In this document: piece after piece, positions 10,236-20,355 of the stretch
How the letters are laid out: every line of letters starts with the position of its first letter
Position numbering within the stretch: the first letter of the stretch is position 1
Source: Deltaproteobacteria bacterium
GTDB lineage: Bacteria; Desulfobacterota; Desulfarculia; Adiutricales; Adiutricaceae
Assembly (NCBI GenBank): GCA_031263485.1
Contig: JAISFS010000243.1
Coordinates: 1 to 50,820, forward strand
Direction of reading: 5' to 3'
DNA length: 50,820 bases
Notes under the pieces: generated by a model
The model's input: only the letters and a program-made list of their open reading frames with translations
Told to the model about the DNA's origin: nothing
Databases searched by the model: none
Translations under genes and position numbers: made by a program

Positions 10236-10801
10236 GATGTGCCGCCGGCGCCGAATACCCCTTACGCGATTGATAAGCTGGTTGAGGCGTTTTGGTGTGC
10301 GCGGGCAGCGACATCAGCGCGATGGCGGCCTTGCGGGTGTCTTTGCGGACCAGATCGCCTCGCTTGAAATACGCGGGAGCCAGAGGTCGATGGCACCTGC
10401 TGGAGCACCGGGCGGAGGACCGCTCCCGAATGGCGACCGATGAAATCGCCCCAGGAGAGCTGGACCGAATTCTCCCTCGCCCTCATTTAGGGGACCCTGA
10501 TTTTCTCCCGCAGGGGTGTCCGGGTTCGCCACGCCGCTATCACGACCTCGCCGTAAGAGAAGCGCCCGAACCCCAGCAGGGCTGTGTCTTGCCGAAAACA
10601 ACGGCGGTCCTCAAAGGCATTGCGGACAAGCGCGAAAAGGCCCGTCGGGGACAACGGATCCCACCTCAGCAATGGCTTTTGCGCCGCCGTTCGAAAGTCC
10701 GGTGCCCGCCCGCAAGGATTCGGGAGCTCGCCCGTTCAGTTTCTGCGGCTTTCTGAAACCCGGTTTCCGGAGCCTGAAGAATCTCACCCTCTTTCAAGAG
10801 C

Positions 10802-10926
10802 TAGCAGCCTGTTGCATAAAGAGTTTTGATTAATGGCTCGATGATGGATGTGGCAGGCAAGAAGTAGCCCACCCACAATTAATCGTTCAGCGGTAATGCC
10901 ATCGCGAATTACGCAACGGGCTCCTA
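10802..10926 (+). mobile_element. miniature inverted-repeat element (MITE), copy 1
   Basis: A 125-bp element with ends TAGCAGCCTGTTGCAT and, on the opposite strand, TAGGAGCCCGTTGCGT. It has no coding capacity. The interior aligns along its length with the reverse complement of 45318-45444; the shared blocks are GTTTTGAT near the left end, GTGGCA in the middle, CCCACAA-TAAT, and a CGGTAATGCC/TCGCGA block near the right end. CTAG flanks both ends (10801-10804 and 10924-10927) and may be the target duplication. The ends match the right edge of the IS1182-like element at 9447. Confidence 0.85.
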
Positions 10927-10961
10927 GTGCTGATGCCGGGCCCTAGTGCCGATGCCGGGCC
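10924..10961. repeat. 19-bp tandem duplication beside the MITE
   Basis: Two consecutive units of CTAGTGCTGATGCCGGGCC (one mismatch) begin at the right edge of the miniature element. Confidence 0.85.
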
Positions 10962-12161
10962 AAGGGGTGCCCTGGCGACGGGACGGAGCCGACGACCGGG
11001 CTCCAGTTCCGAAGACGCGAGCGGTCGCATGAGAGACCGGCTCTGAGCCATGACCGCCGCGCGGCCCATTATCCGCCGAGGTCCCTGAATGACGCAGGGG
11101 TCGCTTAACGGATAGACACCCTTAACGCCATTGTCTTCTGAACTCACAGAATGTGGCATGACGCGACTGCCTTATCAAAATCAATCAGCAACGCGGATCA
11201 AATGGCGCACTGGCGGTAAAGGACCGGCTCCGCGGCAACGGCTATGGTTGATCCTTCAAAAACCAGATTCTTGTGGCGATCGCCATCGGACAGCAAGAAA
11301 TGGACAACATGGCCCATAGTTCGGGATTCAGGGGCTGGAGACGGTCGTTACGATCGATGCGCCGGGATAATCGAGAGCCGGTACAATCGTATGCCGTCAT
11401 TGCCGAGCTTCCGGGAAGGATGATCTCGCGCCACTGATTTCATGACTCTGAAAAAACGGCAGAGACGGATCGCTCGTTATCGTTCGATGGGCAGACACCC
11501 GGATGCTGGCGCCATGATGCCGTAACGCAATCCAATCACACTTTCATGTGAAATTTCCGACAACATTCGCGTCAAGACCGACGAGCAATATTTCATCGGT
11601 TTCTGGAGCCAAAGCGCCGACATTGCCATCCACGTTTTTCCGCTACCGGAAAAATCGATCATTAATGATTTGTTAAAGTCTGATTTTGAATTTTGCGTTC
11701 GAATATGATCCGAAGTCAGGCGAGTTTTCTTCCGAAACGATCTCTCCATACGATTTCTCTATAATTGAATTCCCTTAACAATCATACATTTCTGGCTCCA
11801 AATATGATTCCTGTGCCGTAAATTCATTGCCCTTTAGGGGTTCTCCGGCAACGACGTCGCCAAGCGTAGGTTACCTGGCCGCTGGGCGGGCGTCCCATCA
11901 AGCTGTTAACTTCGGCGGCCCCAACATCGTTATTTGATTGTTGAGTCACTTCCGCAAGGAAAAAAAAATCAAAGCAAACCTACAGCCCTCCTATGCCGTC
12001 GCTCCGGAACCGTCCTGACCCGGGGCCGTCATCGGAAACGCAACGGGCCTGGCGGGCCACTTTCGGGAACCGCCAGGCCCGCGTCCGGCGCGGCCTGTAC
12101 CGAGCCGTCGTCATTTTCGTACGCATCCCCCTCGGCTCCGCCCGGAACCGGCAGACGCGGT

Positions 12162-13148
12162 CTACTCTGACGCCTCCATGGCAGGCGCGCCTGATCCGTC
12201 GTCCAGGATCTTGCAGGCGTCACCGAAGCTCAGAGCCCAGGACTTCAGCTCGAGCTCGCTCCTGGTCGTGATGGTAAAAACGAGGCTCCCGTCCTCGAGA
12301 TCGTCCTTCCTCTCCTCCAAGCCCCAGGAGCGCTCCCTCACGTAGTCGGCGGCGGTGCCGGCGCTGAACCACAAACGGAATGTCTTGGGCTCGTGCATGG
12401 GTAAGCCGAAGGTGCCGGGGGATGCGTCGGGGATCTCGAAGGAATACTTGCGGTCGGTGACGGAGAGGAGGGCGATGCGGTGGACGGCGAGGTGGGTCCA
12501 CTGCTTGAACTCGTCGTCCTCCTCCACCCCGGCGCCGAGAACGTAGAGGGCGTTGCTCATGCTCACGATCCGCCCGGGCGCGAAGAAGTGCTGGGTGTAT
12601 TCCCCGCGGGGCTTACCCCCCGGGCGGTACTTCACGAAGCAGACGCTCTTCTCCGATCTTGCCCGGATGAGGTCCATTATGACGCCGGTGTGGCCCGAGT
12701 AGTCGATGTGCCCCTTCGTGAAGTACAGGAACTCCCTGTCGATCTTGGAAGTCTCCGGGTTGACGGCGTTGGGCTCCGCCATGAGCAAGCTGACAAGGGC
12801 GCTGTCCACCTTCCGGATCATCTCGTCCGGAAGCATACCCGTCGCCAGATCCCGACAGATGGCGAGGTACCTCAAATCGTCGTTGCCGATTCCCTTGCCG
12901 AACAGCCAGTACTTTTTCGAGTCCATCCTGTACCAGTTCTGCCTGTCGCGTTTCCTGTCGTCCTCGACCTTGAGCGAGATGCCCAGCGTCTCCTCGATCA
13001 CGGCAACGAGTCGCAGGACCGTCTGAGAGGAGCAGGAAAGGTATGAAGCCAGGGCGGTGAGGGATTGCTCCTGCCCGTCCAGGAGTAGCTTGTTGAAAAG
13101 CTTGAGAAGCTTAGTGCCGGGGGAGCTGGGATGTTTTTTCCGTGGCAT
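12162..13148 (-). CDS. WYL-domain transcriptional regulator
   Basis: A protein of 328 residues from the ATG at 13148 (345 from an upstream ATG at 13199, whose AGGAG box touches the start codon and so is badly spaced). The N-terminal 70 residues form a helix-turn-helix (LTALASYLSCSSQTVLRLVAVIEETLG). The middle has the WYL fold with FVKYRPGG, the PGRIVSMSNALYVLGAG strand pair and HLAVHRI. The C-terminal extension (about 250-320) is typical of WYL regulators (RERSWGLEE, TTRSELELKSWALSFG). Such proteins bind DNA and sense a ligand or nucleic acid through the WYL domain, and many control phage-defence or stress genes. No target gene is adjacent: both flanks are decayed or tandem-duplicated DNA. 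It may be an orphan, or act only on its own promoter or at a distance. Confidence 0.88.
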   Translation of the reverse strand: MPRKKHPSSPGTKLLKLFNKLLLDGQEQSLTALASYLSCSSQTVLRLVAVIEETLGISLKVEDDRKRDRQNWYRMDSKKYWLFGKGIGNDDLRYLAICRDLATGMLPDEMIRKVDSALVSLLMAEPNAVNPETSKIDREFLYFTKGHIDYSGHTGVIMDLIRARSEKSVCFVKYRPGGKPRGEYTQHFFAPGRIVSMSNALYVLGAGVEEDDEFKQWTHLAVHRIALLSVTDRKYSFEIPDASPGTFGLPMHEPKTFRLWFSAGTAADYVRERSWGLEERKDDLEDGSLVFTITTRSELELKSWALSFGDACKILDDGSGAPAMEASE

Positions 13149-13199
13149 TGTCTCGCTGTCCCGTTGGACTTCCGCCCCCTCGGGGGCACTGTGGACCAT

Positions 13200-14983
13200 C
13201 TCCTACGGTCTGCCAGGCGGTCCGGGGCTCCCCTCGCGGGTTCCCGCGGGTCGATCATCGGGGGTGCCGGGCCCAACGGCACCTTCCCGACTGAACCGCT
13301 TTCGGAGACACGACGACCGTAAGAGTCAAAATGATCGCGTGATTGTAACATACAGGTCTTAGTCGTTCTATATCAAATCCCGCGCGGCGCCGCAAGTCCG
13401 GCCTGCGGGATCGCGTCCGGACTCCATCTTTCCAGAAACCGGATGTTCCGTTTTTTGGAAGCTGAACCGGTCCCCGACCCCTGATTGTTCAGGGGGCTTC
13501 CATGCGGATCGCCTTGCGGGGTCGTCCTGCGTTCCGGGGCACGGTATGCCTTTGGGCTACCGCATCTAACCTTCTTCCCAGTTTCCGGAGGATGCCGCCG
13601 GGAAGATGTCCTTTCGCGGACGTCATCAAGCCCGCATCCTGGCATGGTTCTCGGAGATGCCTCAGGGCAAGATGTCCCTCCGCGAACATATCTTCGGATT
13701 ATCACTCGCTTGGACACCCGTCCGGGCCGGGTCCCGAAATGACTCTTCGCGGATATCCTCCGGAATCCATCTCCGGCATCATTGCGCCGGACACCACGGA
13801 TGATTTCCGGATGCGGCTTTCCGAGATCTGGCATCCCATGAAGCCCGCAATATCTCTCCAGATGGCAGGATGACTATCCGCGGATGCCGCCGAATCATCA
13901 TCCCGCACATCCTGCATCCGGCGCCATGTAGCGGAATGACGTTATGCGGACATCATGATCATGTTGTTCAAGTTAGCGGGATGCCATCAACGGTTGACGT
14001 GTCACGATAATCCTTGAGGCATCATCCTTTCAGTCATCTCTCTTCTGATTCCAGATTCTCAACATATTCCAAAATTTATAATTTTTCCTCACCTTCCATA
14101 TTCCAGAGCCTGAGATATTTTCCCTGATAACCTTTCATATCCAAGAATATTTACATTCTGGAAAACCAATTTTTTATGCCAGGTTCTGGAAAACATTCAG
14201 TGTTCTTGCGGATTCCATCGTCAGGAAACTCCCGACTTCCTGAGACATCCGTTCGCAAGAGGCCCATCCCCTGGAAGTCTGTCCACCGAAACCATCCAGT
14301 CTCATGGAATAACCGTTTCCCGTAAACTACCGTACTCCGGAGCCATCCAGCATCTTGCAACTGCCCCAAGGTCCCCGGGACCATCCGCCAACCGGAAACG
14401 TCCTTCACATGAACCCGTTAGTCGACCTTCAGCTCTCGCGACCGATGCCGCCCGGTCAAGGCTAGGATTCTCCATGCCTACGCCGAATCACCCTACGCAG
14501 ACTCGATTTCCCCCATGCCTGCCGGGACCGCAGGCGCGGTCGCGTCGGTCGCCCGAGACGAAGCGGCTACCCTTCTTCATGCACGGGGATCACTCTGCCT
14601 TCGTAAGTCCCCCTGCGGCGGAAGGGCGGCGATGCCCGTCAGAGGACGGCGGATTTTCTGCCGTCCGCAACCATACATCGGCAACAAAGCCCCCGGAAAG
14701 GCTCCATGGCACATCAAGGCAATGACGCCTTCTGGCGCCCGCCGCCATGGTTGCCAGCCCTTTACGAAAACAGTTATAACACGGGGATATTCCAGATTCC
14801 GGAATATTCCACATTTCCTGCGGAATCTCCGGCTTTTTTCACGGGTAGGGCACTCCCTCTCAGAAGCTCTCCCTTGCGCCATTAGTAGGTCCGGAGCCGT
14901 GCCTGGCACCGCAGTGAGGTCACAACCCGGCCGCTCCGAAGCGTGTCCGCCCAGTTCCTCCGGGCGGGCCCTGCTTCCCCAAC
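13200..14983. other. long non-coding, low-complexity region
   Basis: About 1.8 kb without a credible gene. The part at 13500-13950 is unusually rich in scattered CGGATG/CATCCG and GCATC words, as if derived from old short duplications. Around 14030-14230 the sequence is more AT-rich. No terminator or RNA gene was recognised. Confidence 0.5.
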
Positions 14984-15337
14984 GACTCAGGCACTGCTCC
15001 CCTTCGGGCTCAGGCACTGCCCACCTTCGGGCTCAGGCCCTGCCCACCTTCGGGCTCAGGCACTGCTCCCCCGGCGGACTCAGGCACTGCTCCCCCTTCG
15101 GGCTCAGGCACTGCTCCCCCGGCGGGCTCAGGCTCTGCCCGCCTTCAGGCTCAGGCTCTGCTCCCCCGGCGGGCTCAGGACCTATTTACCCGATGGCTCA
15201 GGCCCTGCTCCGCCGCCGGACTCAGGCACTAACCCCCCGTCCGGGTCAGGGTCTACAGCCCCGTCCGACTCAGAGCCCGCTCCACTGCCGGGCTCAGGCC
15301 CCGCTCCACTGCCGGGCTCAGGCCCTTCCCCTGCGGC
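14984..15337. repeat. 23-24-bp tandem array, about 15 copies
   Basis: Degenerate units of the type GGCTCAGGCACTGCTCCCC plus 4-5 variable bases run from 14984 to about 15337. On the minus strand a 24-base unit gives an 8-residue Gly/Pro/Glu/Ser pattern (PEPGSGAG), which forms the C-terminal tail of the dehydrogenase gene. The array continues about 200 bases past that gene's stop codon. Confidence 0.92.
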
Positions 15338-16168
15338 CACCGGCCGACTCTGGGGGTCCATCGTTCCAGCGGCTCCATCTGAGACGACCGGCCCCCTCTC
15401 CGCCTCGTACCTGAAACTGAAGGCCCTGAGGACCGGGCCCTTGAACGGGGCGGGCAGGAAGGCGAAGGCCCAGGTCAGGAAGCTCATCAGGAACGGGAAG
15501 CTTATCTCCCTCGGGTTGCCCGGAAGGCGCCTGGCTATCCTGGCCGCCGCCCTGGCGGCGGGCCAGGCCCCGAACAGACCTCCCCGGAAGTGCTCCTGCA
15601 TCGGGCTCGCGAGGTAACCCGGACACACGCAGGTGACCTCCACGCCGTGCGGCTTCATGCCATCCCGCAATGACAGGGCATAGGAGCGGGACGCGGCCTT
15701 TGAGGCCGCGTAACCGGGCGTGTAGGTGAGCGGGACCCTGCCCGCCTGGGAGCTTATGACGGCAATCTGGCCCCGGCCGCGGGCGCGCATTATCCTGGCG
15801 GCATACAGGGCTGTGAGGACGGCGGACTCCCCGTTGACCCTCAGTGTGTCCACCGCGTCCCAGGGCGCCTCCAGGCCGTCCGGACCCAGCCCGCGGCAGA
15901 TTCCGGCGTTGGCAATCACGAGATCCAGAGGCGCGCGGCGATCGGCTGTGGCGAGCCAGCCCGCGAGCGCCGAACCTTCCCGGGCATCGAAGAGGGCCTC
16001 GAAGCATTCCGCCCCCTTGAGGCGGGCGAGGCGCGCGGTCTCGGCCAAGGCCTTGATGTCCCGCCCGCACAACGACAGGACGATGCCGGGCCGGGCGTAC
16101 TCCAGCGAGAGGGCGCGGCCCAGGCCCCCCGAAGCCCCTGTGACCGCGATGTGTCTGGGATCCTTCAC
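15182..16168 (-). CDS. short-chain dehydrogenase/reductase with repeat-derived tail
   Basis: An NAD(P)-dependent oxidoreductase of the classical SDR type; the substrate cannot be told. The cofactor motif TGASGGLG lies near the N-terminus, then VIANAG, the catalytic serine in VISSQAG and the catalytic pair in YAASK. A PGY motif follows, and a hydrophobic stretch (FLMSFLTWAFAFLPAPFKG) near residue 240 is common in membrane-associated SDRs. The start is taken as GTG at 16168, because homology begins there and AGGA lies 8 bases upstream. The frame stays open to an ATG at 16573, but that extension covers a 28-bp tandem repeat and looks non-coding. The last 50 or so residues (GEGPEPGSGAG onward) are low complexity and come from the tandem array. 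Confidence 0.85.
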   Translation of the reverse strand: MKDPRHIAVTGASGGLGRALSLEYARPGIVLSLCGRDIKALAETARLARLKGAECFEALFDAREGSALAGWLATADRRAPLDLVIANAGICRGLGPDGLEAPWDAVDTLRVNGESAVLTALYAARIMRARGRGQIAVISSQAGRVPLTYTPGYAASKAASRSYALSLRDGMKPHGVEVTCVCPGYLASPMQEHFRGGLFGAWPAARAAARIARRLPGNPREISFPFLMSFLTWAFAFLPAPFKGPVLRAFSFRYEAERGPVVSDGAAGTMDPQSRPVAAGEGPEPGSGAGPEPGSGAGSESDGAVDPDPDGGLVPESGGGAGPEPSGK

Positions 16169-16902
16169 CTGGAAAATCCTTTCGGGGCCCGACACGGCCC
16201 CTGCCCGGATCTGGCCTGGGCGAAATGGCGAAAAGCCTTTTGGCGGCAAGCCGTTCGGACGCACCGAATGCGGTTCGGCGCAACGCCCGAAAGCTTTCCG
16301 GGCTCCCCAAGCGCCCTCGCCCCGCGAGAAAGCCACAGTTTCAGGTCCCGTGCCGCCGGACACCGGCAAAGCGGCGCGGCTACAGGGCGCTGGCAACGGT
16401 GGCGCTGCTGCCGGGCGCGGCTTACGGAAACTCGGCTGCCGGGCGCGGTCTACGGAGGCTCGGCTGCCGGGCGCCGGCAACGGCGGATGCCCGCGATGGG
16501 CGTCCGCGTCCAGTGACCCTTCAGAGTCTATCACGCGGCTCCCCGTATGGCCATGAGCCTCTTGCCAGAGCAATCGGCCACGCGGCGCCGTCAGCCGGAA
16601 GCGGACCTCCGGCTAAATAGCCCGGCGAATGTCCCTCCCTCTCGTTCCGGAGCCTCGGCCCGAGCTGTCCACCGGCCCCGCGTCGGGTCCGGTGCGCGGG
16701 CCACACGCCTCAGGCCTCCCTGCCCGCGACAGACCCGATACGCCTTGGGGAAAAGGCGCATGCCGCAAACGTCCCTGGCGGCACGCGGAAGCGCCGACAC
16801 CCGGGGAAAGGCGGAGCAGGCCGGAACGGATCCGGCCGGCGGGCCCGGAAAGGCTTTCGGCGGTTCCGGTGACCTTCGCGCCGGAGCGTAGGGGGACCGC
16901 CC
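16169..16902. other. non-coding GC-rich spacer
   Basis: It holds the 28-bp tandem repeat at 16407-16490 but no credible gene. It separates the dehydrogenase gene from the Sel1-repeat gene, both on the minus strand. Confidence 0.5.
16407..16490. repeat. 28-bp tandem repeat, three copies
   Basis: Units start at 16407, 16435 and 16463, each with GCTGCCGGGCGC; the third is more diverged. The partly related GCGCTGGCAACGG just upstream suggests an older copy. Confidence 0.9.
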
Positions 16903-18516
16903 TCAGTTCAACTGGGCCCCCCGGGCGACAAGCTCCTCGGCGGCCCTGGAGTGGCCCTTGGATGCGGCCTTCATGAGCCAGCTGATGCCCTCCTCCACGC
17001 AAGGGTCCACCCCCAGCCCCTGGAGATGGATGACCCCCATGAAGTACTCCGCGTCCGCGAGGCCCATGTCCGCCGCGGCGCGGACCTTGGCCAGGCCGCG
17101 CTCCGGATCCAGGGGGGCTCCGTAGCCGTTGAGCATCAGGAGCCCCGTGTAGAGCGAGGACTGGATCTCCCCCTCGGCATCGCCCTTGGAGAAATACTCG
17201 TAGGCCTGCTCGTAGTCGCGGGCGACCCCCGCGCCCTGGAAGAACATGAGCCCCAGCTCGTAATACGCCTCTCGCGAACCCTCGGAGGCCGCCTTGTTGA
17301 ACCACTCCAAGGCCTTGGCATAGTTGCGCTGGACGCCCCTGCCGTAGAAGTACAGGAGCCCCAGGTTCAGCATGGCCTCGCTCACGCCGCCGTCCGCGCC
17401 CTTCTCGGACCACTCGAGGGCCTTCACGTAGTCCTGCCCGATGCCATGGCCCTTGAAATACATGGAGCCCAGATTAGCGCAGGCCCCCACGAGCCCGGCC
17501 TCCGCCGCCTTGACGAAGCGCTGGAATGCCGCCTCCGGATCGCGGACCGTGCCGCGCCCGTTAAGGTGCATGAGACCCAGCTCGAAGGCCGCGTAGCTGT
17601 TGCCGGAATCGGCCGCCTTCTCCAGCCAGTAGAAGGCCTCCTCCTCGTCCTGGGGGATGCCTTCGCCGTTCAGGTAGCGGAGACCCAGGCAGTACTGGGC
17701 CTTGGAGTAGCCCTTCAGGGACGCGCGCTTGTAGTACTCCAGGGCCTTGAAGCCGTCCTTGGGCACCCCGCGTCCCTCGTCGTGCATGATCCCCAGATAG
17801 AACTCGGATGCCGCGTCCCCGTCTCCCGCGGCCTTCTCGAACCACTCCCTCGCCTCAAGGTAGTCCTGCTCGGCGCCCTCGCCGGTAAACAGCATCAGCC
17901 CCACGTTGAACCGCGAGGGCACGTCGCCTTCCCTGGCGGCGTTCTTGAACCACAGAAACGCGCGGCAGGGATCGGCCTCGGTGCCGCAGCCGCTCAGGTT
18001 CATGAGCCCCGTGTTGTACTGGGCGGAGACGTTGCCGTCCAGCGCCGCCTTCTCGAACCAGCGGTACGCGGCCTCCGGATCCTCGGGCACCCCGGTGCCG
18101 TTCAGGTACATCCGGCCCAGATCCGCCTCGGCCAGGGAATGCCTGCGCTCGGCCGCCCGGGAGAGCCAGTGGCGGGCCTTTTCGTAGTCCACGGGGGCTA
18201 TGAAGCCCTCCAGGTAGATCTTGCCCAGGATGTACTGCGCGTCCAGGCAGTCGCCCTCGGCGGACCTCTCGAACCACGAGAGGGACTCCCTCTTGTCCGG
18301 CGGCACCCCCTCGCCGAGGTAGTACAGCTTTCCCAGGACGCACTGGGCATCGGCGTTGCCGGCCTCGGCCGCCTTGACAAGGTTCTGTATTACCTCTAAT
18401 TCTGAGGGAGCCATTCTTCGGGTCTCGGGCGCCCCGGCCGCTCCGGCGGCGGACGCCCCGCAGGAAGCCGCCGAAGGCCAAGCGGGGCCGGACGGGTTGG
18501 GAAAGAATGCGCACAT
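16903..18516 (-). CDS. Sel1-repeat (TPR-like) protein
   Basis: Protein of 537 residues made almost wholly of Sel1-like repeats: thirteen full 36-residue units and a partial fourteenth, each with the pattern A-x2-x-LG-x-[ML]-Y-x2-G-x-G then A-x2-W-[FY]-x-KAA. Such solenoids bind proteins and act as scaffolds or regulators, in bacteria often in signalling, envelope or host-interaction processes. No catalytic domain and no clear signal peptide are visible; the first 34 residues are Ala/Pro-rich, and a second ATG at 18414 (MAPSELEV) may be the true start. Ribosome binding sites are weak at both. The repeats are well conserved among themselves, as expected from expansion by duplication. The partner is unknown. 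Confidence 0.92.
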   Translation of the reverse strand: MCAFFPNPSGPAWPSAASCGASAAGAAGAPETRRMAPSELEVIQNLVKAAEAGNADAQCVLGKLYYLGEGVPPDKRESLSWFERSAEGDCLDAQYILGKIYLEGFIAPVDYEKARHWLSRAAERRHSLAEADLGRMYLNGTGVPEDPEAAYRWFEKAALDGNVSAQYNTGLMNLSGCGTEADPCRAFLWFKNAAREGDVPSRFNVGLMLFTGEGAEQDYLEAREWFEKAAGDGDAASEFYLGIMHDEGRGVPKDGFKALEYYKRASLKGYSKAQYCLGLRYLNGEGIPQDEEEAFYWLEKAADSGNSYAAFELGLMHLNGRGTVRDPEAAFQRFVKAAEAGLVGACANLGSMYFKGHGIGQDYVKALEWSEKGADGGVSEAMLNLGLLYFYGRGVQRNYAKALEWFNKAASEGSREAYYELGLMFFQGAGVARDYEQAYEYFSKGDAEGEIQSSLYTGLLMLNGYGAPLDPERGLAKVRAAADMGLADAEYFMGVIHLQGLGVDPCVEEGISWLMKAASKGHSRAAEELVARGAQLN

Positions 18517-18897
18517 TCTAGCACGATTGCCTACGAAGGGCTAACCCGAACCCGGCCCGATCCGCTTACGGATCGCGGCCCGGAAGTCGGATTCGGCCTT
18601 CAGGCCCTTCCGGGAGCCGCCATGCCGCGCGGGTCGGCCCGCGGCGCCTCGGGAGCGGCAAATCTTTTCCATCCCGAAACGGCACGGGCAAATATTCGCA
18701 CGTTTAGCATTTTGATGTCGCCTTCCCCTTGCGCTCAAAGCGATCGCGGCGAGGGAAGGCGGCCGACACGGGAATTCCCCGCGTCATCCGAAGCGCCGGC
18801 CTCGTCGGCGCGTGACCCGAGTGCCGTCGCGCGTCGGTACGGCATACGGTCGGCTTCCGCCTCGGCGGGACCCGACCGCCGCCCTCTCGCGGGGGAT
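18517..18897. other. divergent intergenic region
   Basis: No gene was seen. It separates the minus-strand Sel1 gene from the plus-strand pssA and must carry the Sel1 gene promoter, which could not be located with confidence. Confidence 0.5.
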
Positions 18898-18926
18898 TTG
18901 GGATTTGTCCCGCCACGTGCTATATA
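18898..18926 (+). promoter_or_regulatory. possible sigma-70 promoter upstream of pssA
   Basis: TTGGGA (18898-18903), a 17-base spacer and TATATA (18921-18926) form a reasonable -35/-10 pair in an otherwise GC-rich region. It would give a leader of about 420 bases before pssA, which is long. Confidence 0.35.
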
Positions 18927-19349
18927 TTAAGCCTTTGAGCAGTCCGCCAGACCTTCCGCGTCATGCAGCGGGCCGCCCCGCCTCGCGGACCCGCCGGATT
19001 TCCCGCAGGGCCTCCCGCCGGGCCGTCCCGTCCCATGCCCGACATCCCCTGCACCGCGTCCGGCGTCCCTCGCACCGGCCCCTCGCCGTCTTCCGCCGAC
19101 ACGCCGCGCGGCGAGCCCGCAGTTCCCTGTCACGGCATTTCGGGGCTTTCACGATCATCGACATGGCCCGTCCCCGTGCCCCGTCGGCCCTCCTCCCCGA
19201 GCTTCGCCCGCCGGCGAACCGCTCCTGGCGCTCCATACCGAAGCCGTCCGCCGCCCGCAACCGTTCCCCGGCCGGCCACCCGCCCGAAGCCAGTCAGTCC
19301 ATCCCTCGCGGGGCCCCGGCCCCGCCCGCGGCCCCCCGAGGACCTCAAG

Positions 19350-20342
19350 ATGTCCCAGAAACGGAAGAACCGGGCCAAAGCGCGCCGCGCGGTCTACATC
19401 CTGCCCAACCTCTTCACCACCTTCAGCCTGTTCGCGGGCTTCTTCTCCATAGTCTCGTCCATAAACGGCCGCTTCGCGCCCGCCGCCTGGGCCATCTTCC
19501 TCGCGGCCGTCTTCGACACCCTGGACGGGACCGTGGCCCGCATGACCAGGACCACCTCCCGCTTCGGGGTGGAATACGACTCCCTGTGCGACCTGGTCTC
19601 CTTCGGGGTCGCCCCGGCGGTGCTCCTGTACCAGTGGTCGCTCCGCCACGTGAGCAGGGGGATCCTGAGCGCCGTGCCCTCCGACGACAAGACCATGACC
19701 CTGGGCTTCGTGGCGGCTTTCGTGTTCCTGGCCTGCGGGGCCCTGCGCCTGGCCCGCTTCAACGTCTCGGCCGGTAGCAGGGACCCGGGCTTCTTCGAGG
19801 GGCTCCCGATCCCGGGGGGCGCGGCCATCGCCGCCGCGGCGGTCCTGTGGCACCACCGGATCCCTTCCGCGCCGCCGGCGGTGCCGGACCCCGCGCTCAT
19901 CCTGGCGCTCACGGTCGTGACGGCGTTTCTGATGGTCTCCAACCTCGACTACTTCAGCCTGAAGAACAAGGTCGTGGTCCACAACCGCCGTCCCTTCGAG
20001 ACCCTGGTGCTCATCATCCTCGTCCTGGCCCTCCTCATCTTCAAGGGCCGCACACTTCTCCTGCCGTTGGGGCTCGTCTACCTGGCGTCGGGGCCGGTGG
20101 TGACCCTCATACGCTCGAAACGGCGCCGCGCCTGCGGCCCGGTCGAATGCGCGGACGGCGCCGCCGACGAGCCTGCCGGCCCCGCGGCCGCAGGTGCCGG
20201 CGGGAGGTCCCCGGACGCCGCCGGGCCAGTGCCCGGGCCTTCACCCGTCCCCTTGACCAAGCCGACAGACTCTTCAGCCGCTTCGGACGCCTCGCCCGAT
20301 ACCTCCCCAGACCCCTCCGGCCCTTCCGGGGGCAAGGCGTAG
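19350..20342 (+). CDS. pssA: CDP-diacylglycerol-serine O-phosphatidyltransferase
   Basis: Inner-membrane enzyme that joins CDP-diacylglycerol and L-serine to make phosphatidylserine, the precursor of phosphatidylethanolamine. The CDP-alcohol phosphatidyltransferase signature is complete: D59, G60, A63, R64, G73, D77 and D81 (DGTVARMTRTTSRFGVEYDSLCD). Several hydrophobic segments flank it (for example 47-57, 83-95 and two near 190-250). The start at ATG 19350 is chosen because homology begins there (MSQKRKNRAKARRAVYILPNL) and GAGGA lies 7 bases upstream; the frame stays open for 129 codons before it, but that part is Pro/Arg/Ser-rich and not protein-like. The last 70 or so residues are a Pro/Ala/Ser/Asp-rich tail that the family lacks. 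The SPOR-domain gene starts 13 bases after the stop codon, so the two are probably co-transcribed. Confidence 0.93.
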   Translation: MSQKRKNRAKARRAVYILPNLFTTFSLFAGFFSIVSSINGRFAPAAWAIFLAAVFDTLDGTVARMTRTTSRFGVEYDSLCDLVSFGVAPAVLLYQWSLRHVSRGILSAVPSDDKTMTLGFVAAFVFLACGALRLARFNVSAGSRDPGFFEGLPIPGGAAIAAAAVLWHHRIPSAPPAVPDPALILALTVVTAFLMVSNLDYFSLKNKVVVHNRRPFETLVLIILVLALLIFKGRTLLLPLGLVYLASGPVVTLIRSKRRRACGPVECADGAADEPAGPAAAGAGGRSPDAAGPVPGPSPVPLTKPTDSSAASDASPDTSPDPSGPSGGKA

Positions 20343-20355
20343 GCGGGGAACGCAG

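Larger units (their letters stand above)
10129..12161. other. gene-poor decayed region
   Basis: No intact gene was recognised over about 2 kb. It holds a 20-bp tandem duplication (10196-10235), a miniature element (10802-10926) and a 19-bp duplication (10924-10961). Around 11500-11700 both strands have short open frames; the plus-strand reading contains a protein-like stretch (DEQYFIGFWSQSADIAIHV), which may be a fragment of a lost gene but could not be assigned. Confidence 0.55.

Noticed and set aside
11477-11749. Minus-strand frame with a GSGKTW word resembling a Walker A motif
   Set aside because: Only 90 codons, lacks other ATPase motifs, and the opposite strand reads at least as protein-like; probably debris.
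16169-16573. N-terminal extension of the dehydrogenase up to ATG 16573
   Set aside because: The extra 135 codons are Arg/Pro/Ala-rich, cover a 28-bp tandem repeat and precede the normal family start; GTG 16168 has a ribosome binding site.
16951-18399. Long plus-strand open frame opposite the Sel1-repeat gene
   Set aside because: Shadow of the regular 108-base repeats on the other strand; no ribosome binding site or motif.
18963-19349. N-terminal extension of pssA from ATG 18963
   Set aside because: Pro/Arg/Ser-rich reading without homology; ATG 19350 has a well-spaced GAGGA and the family's normal N-terminus.
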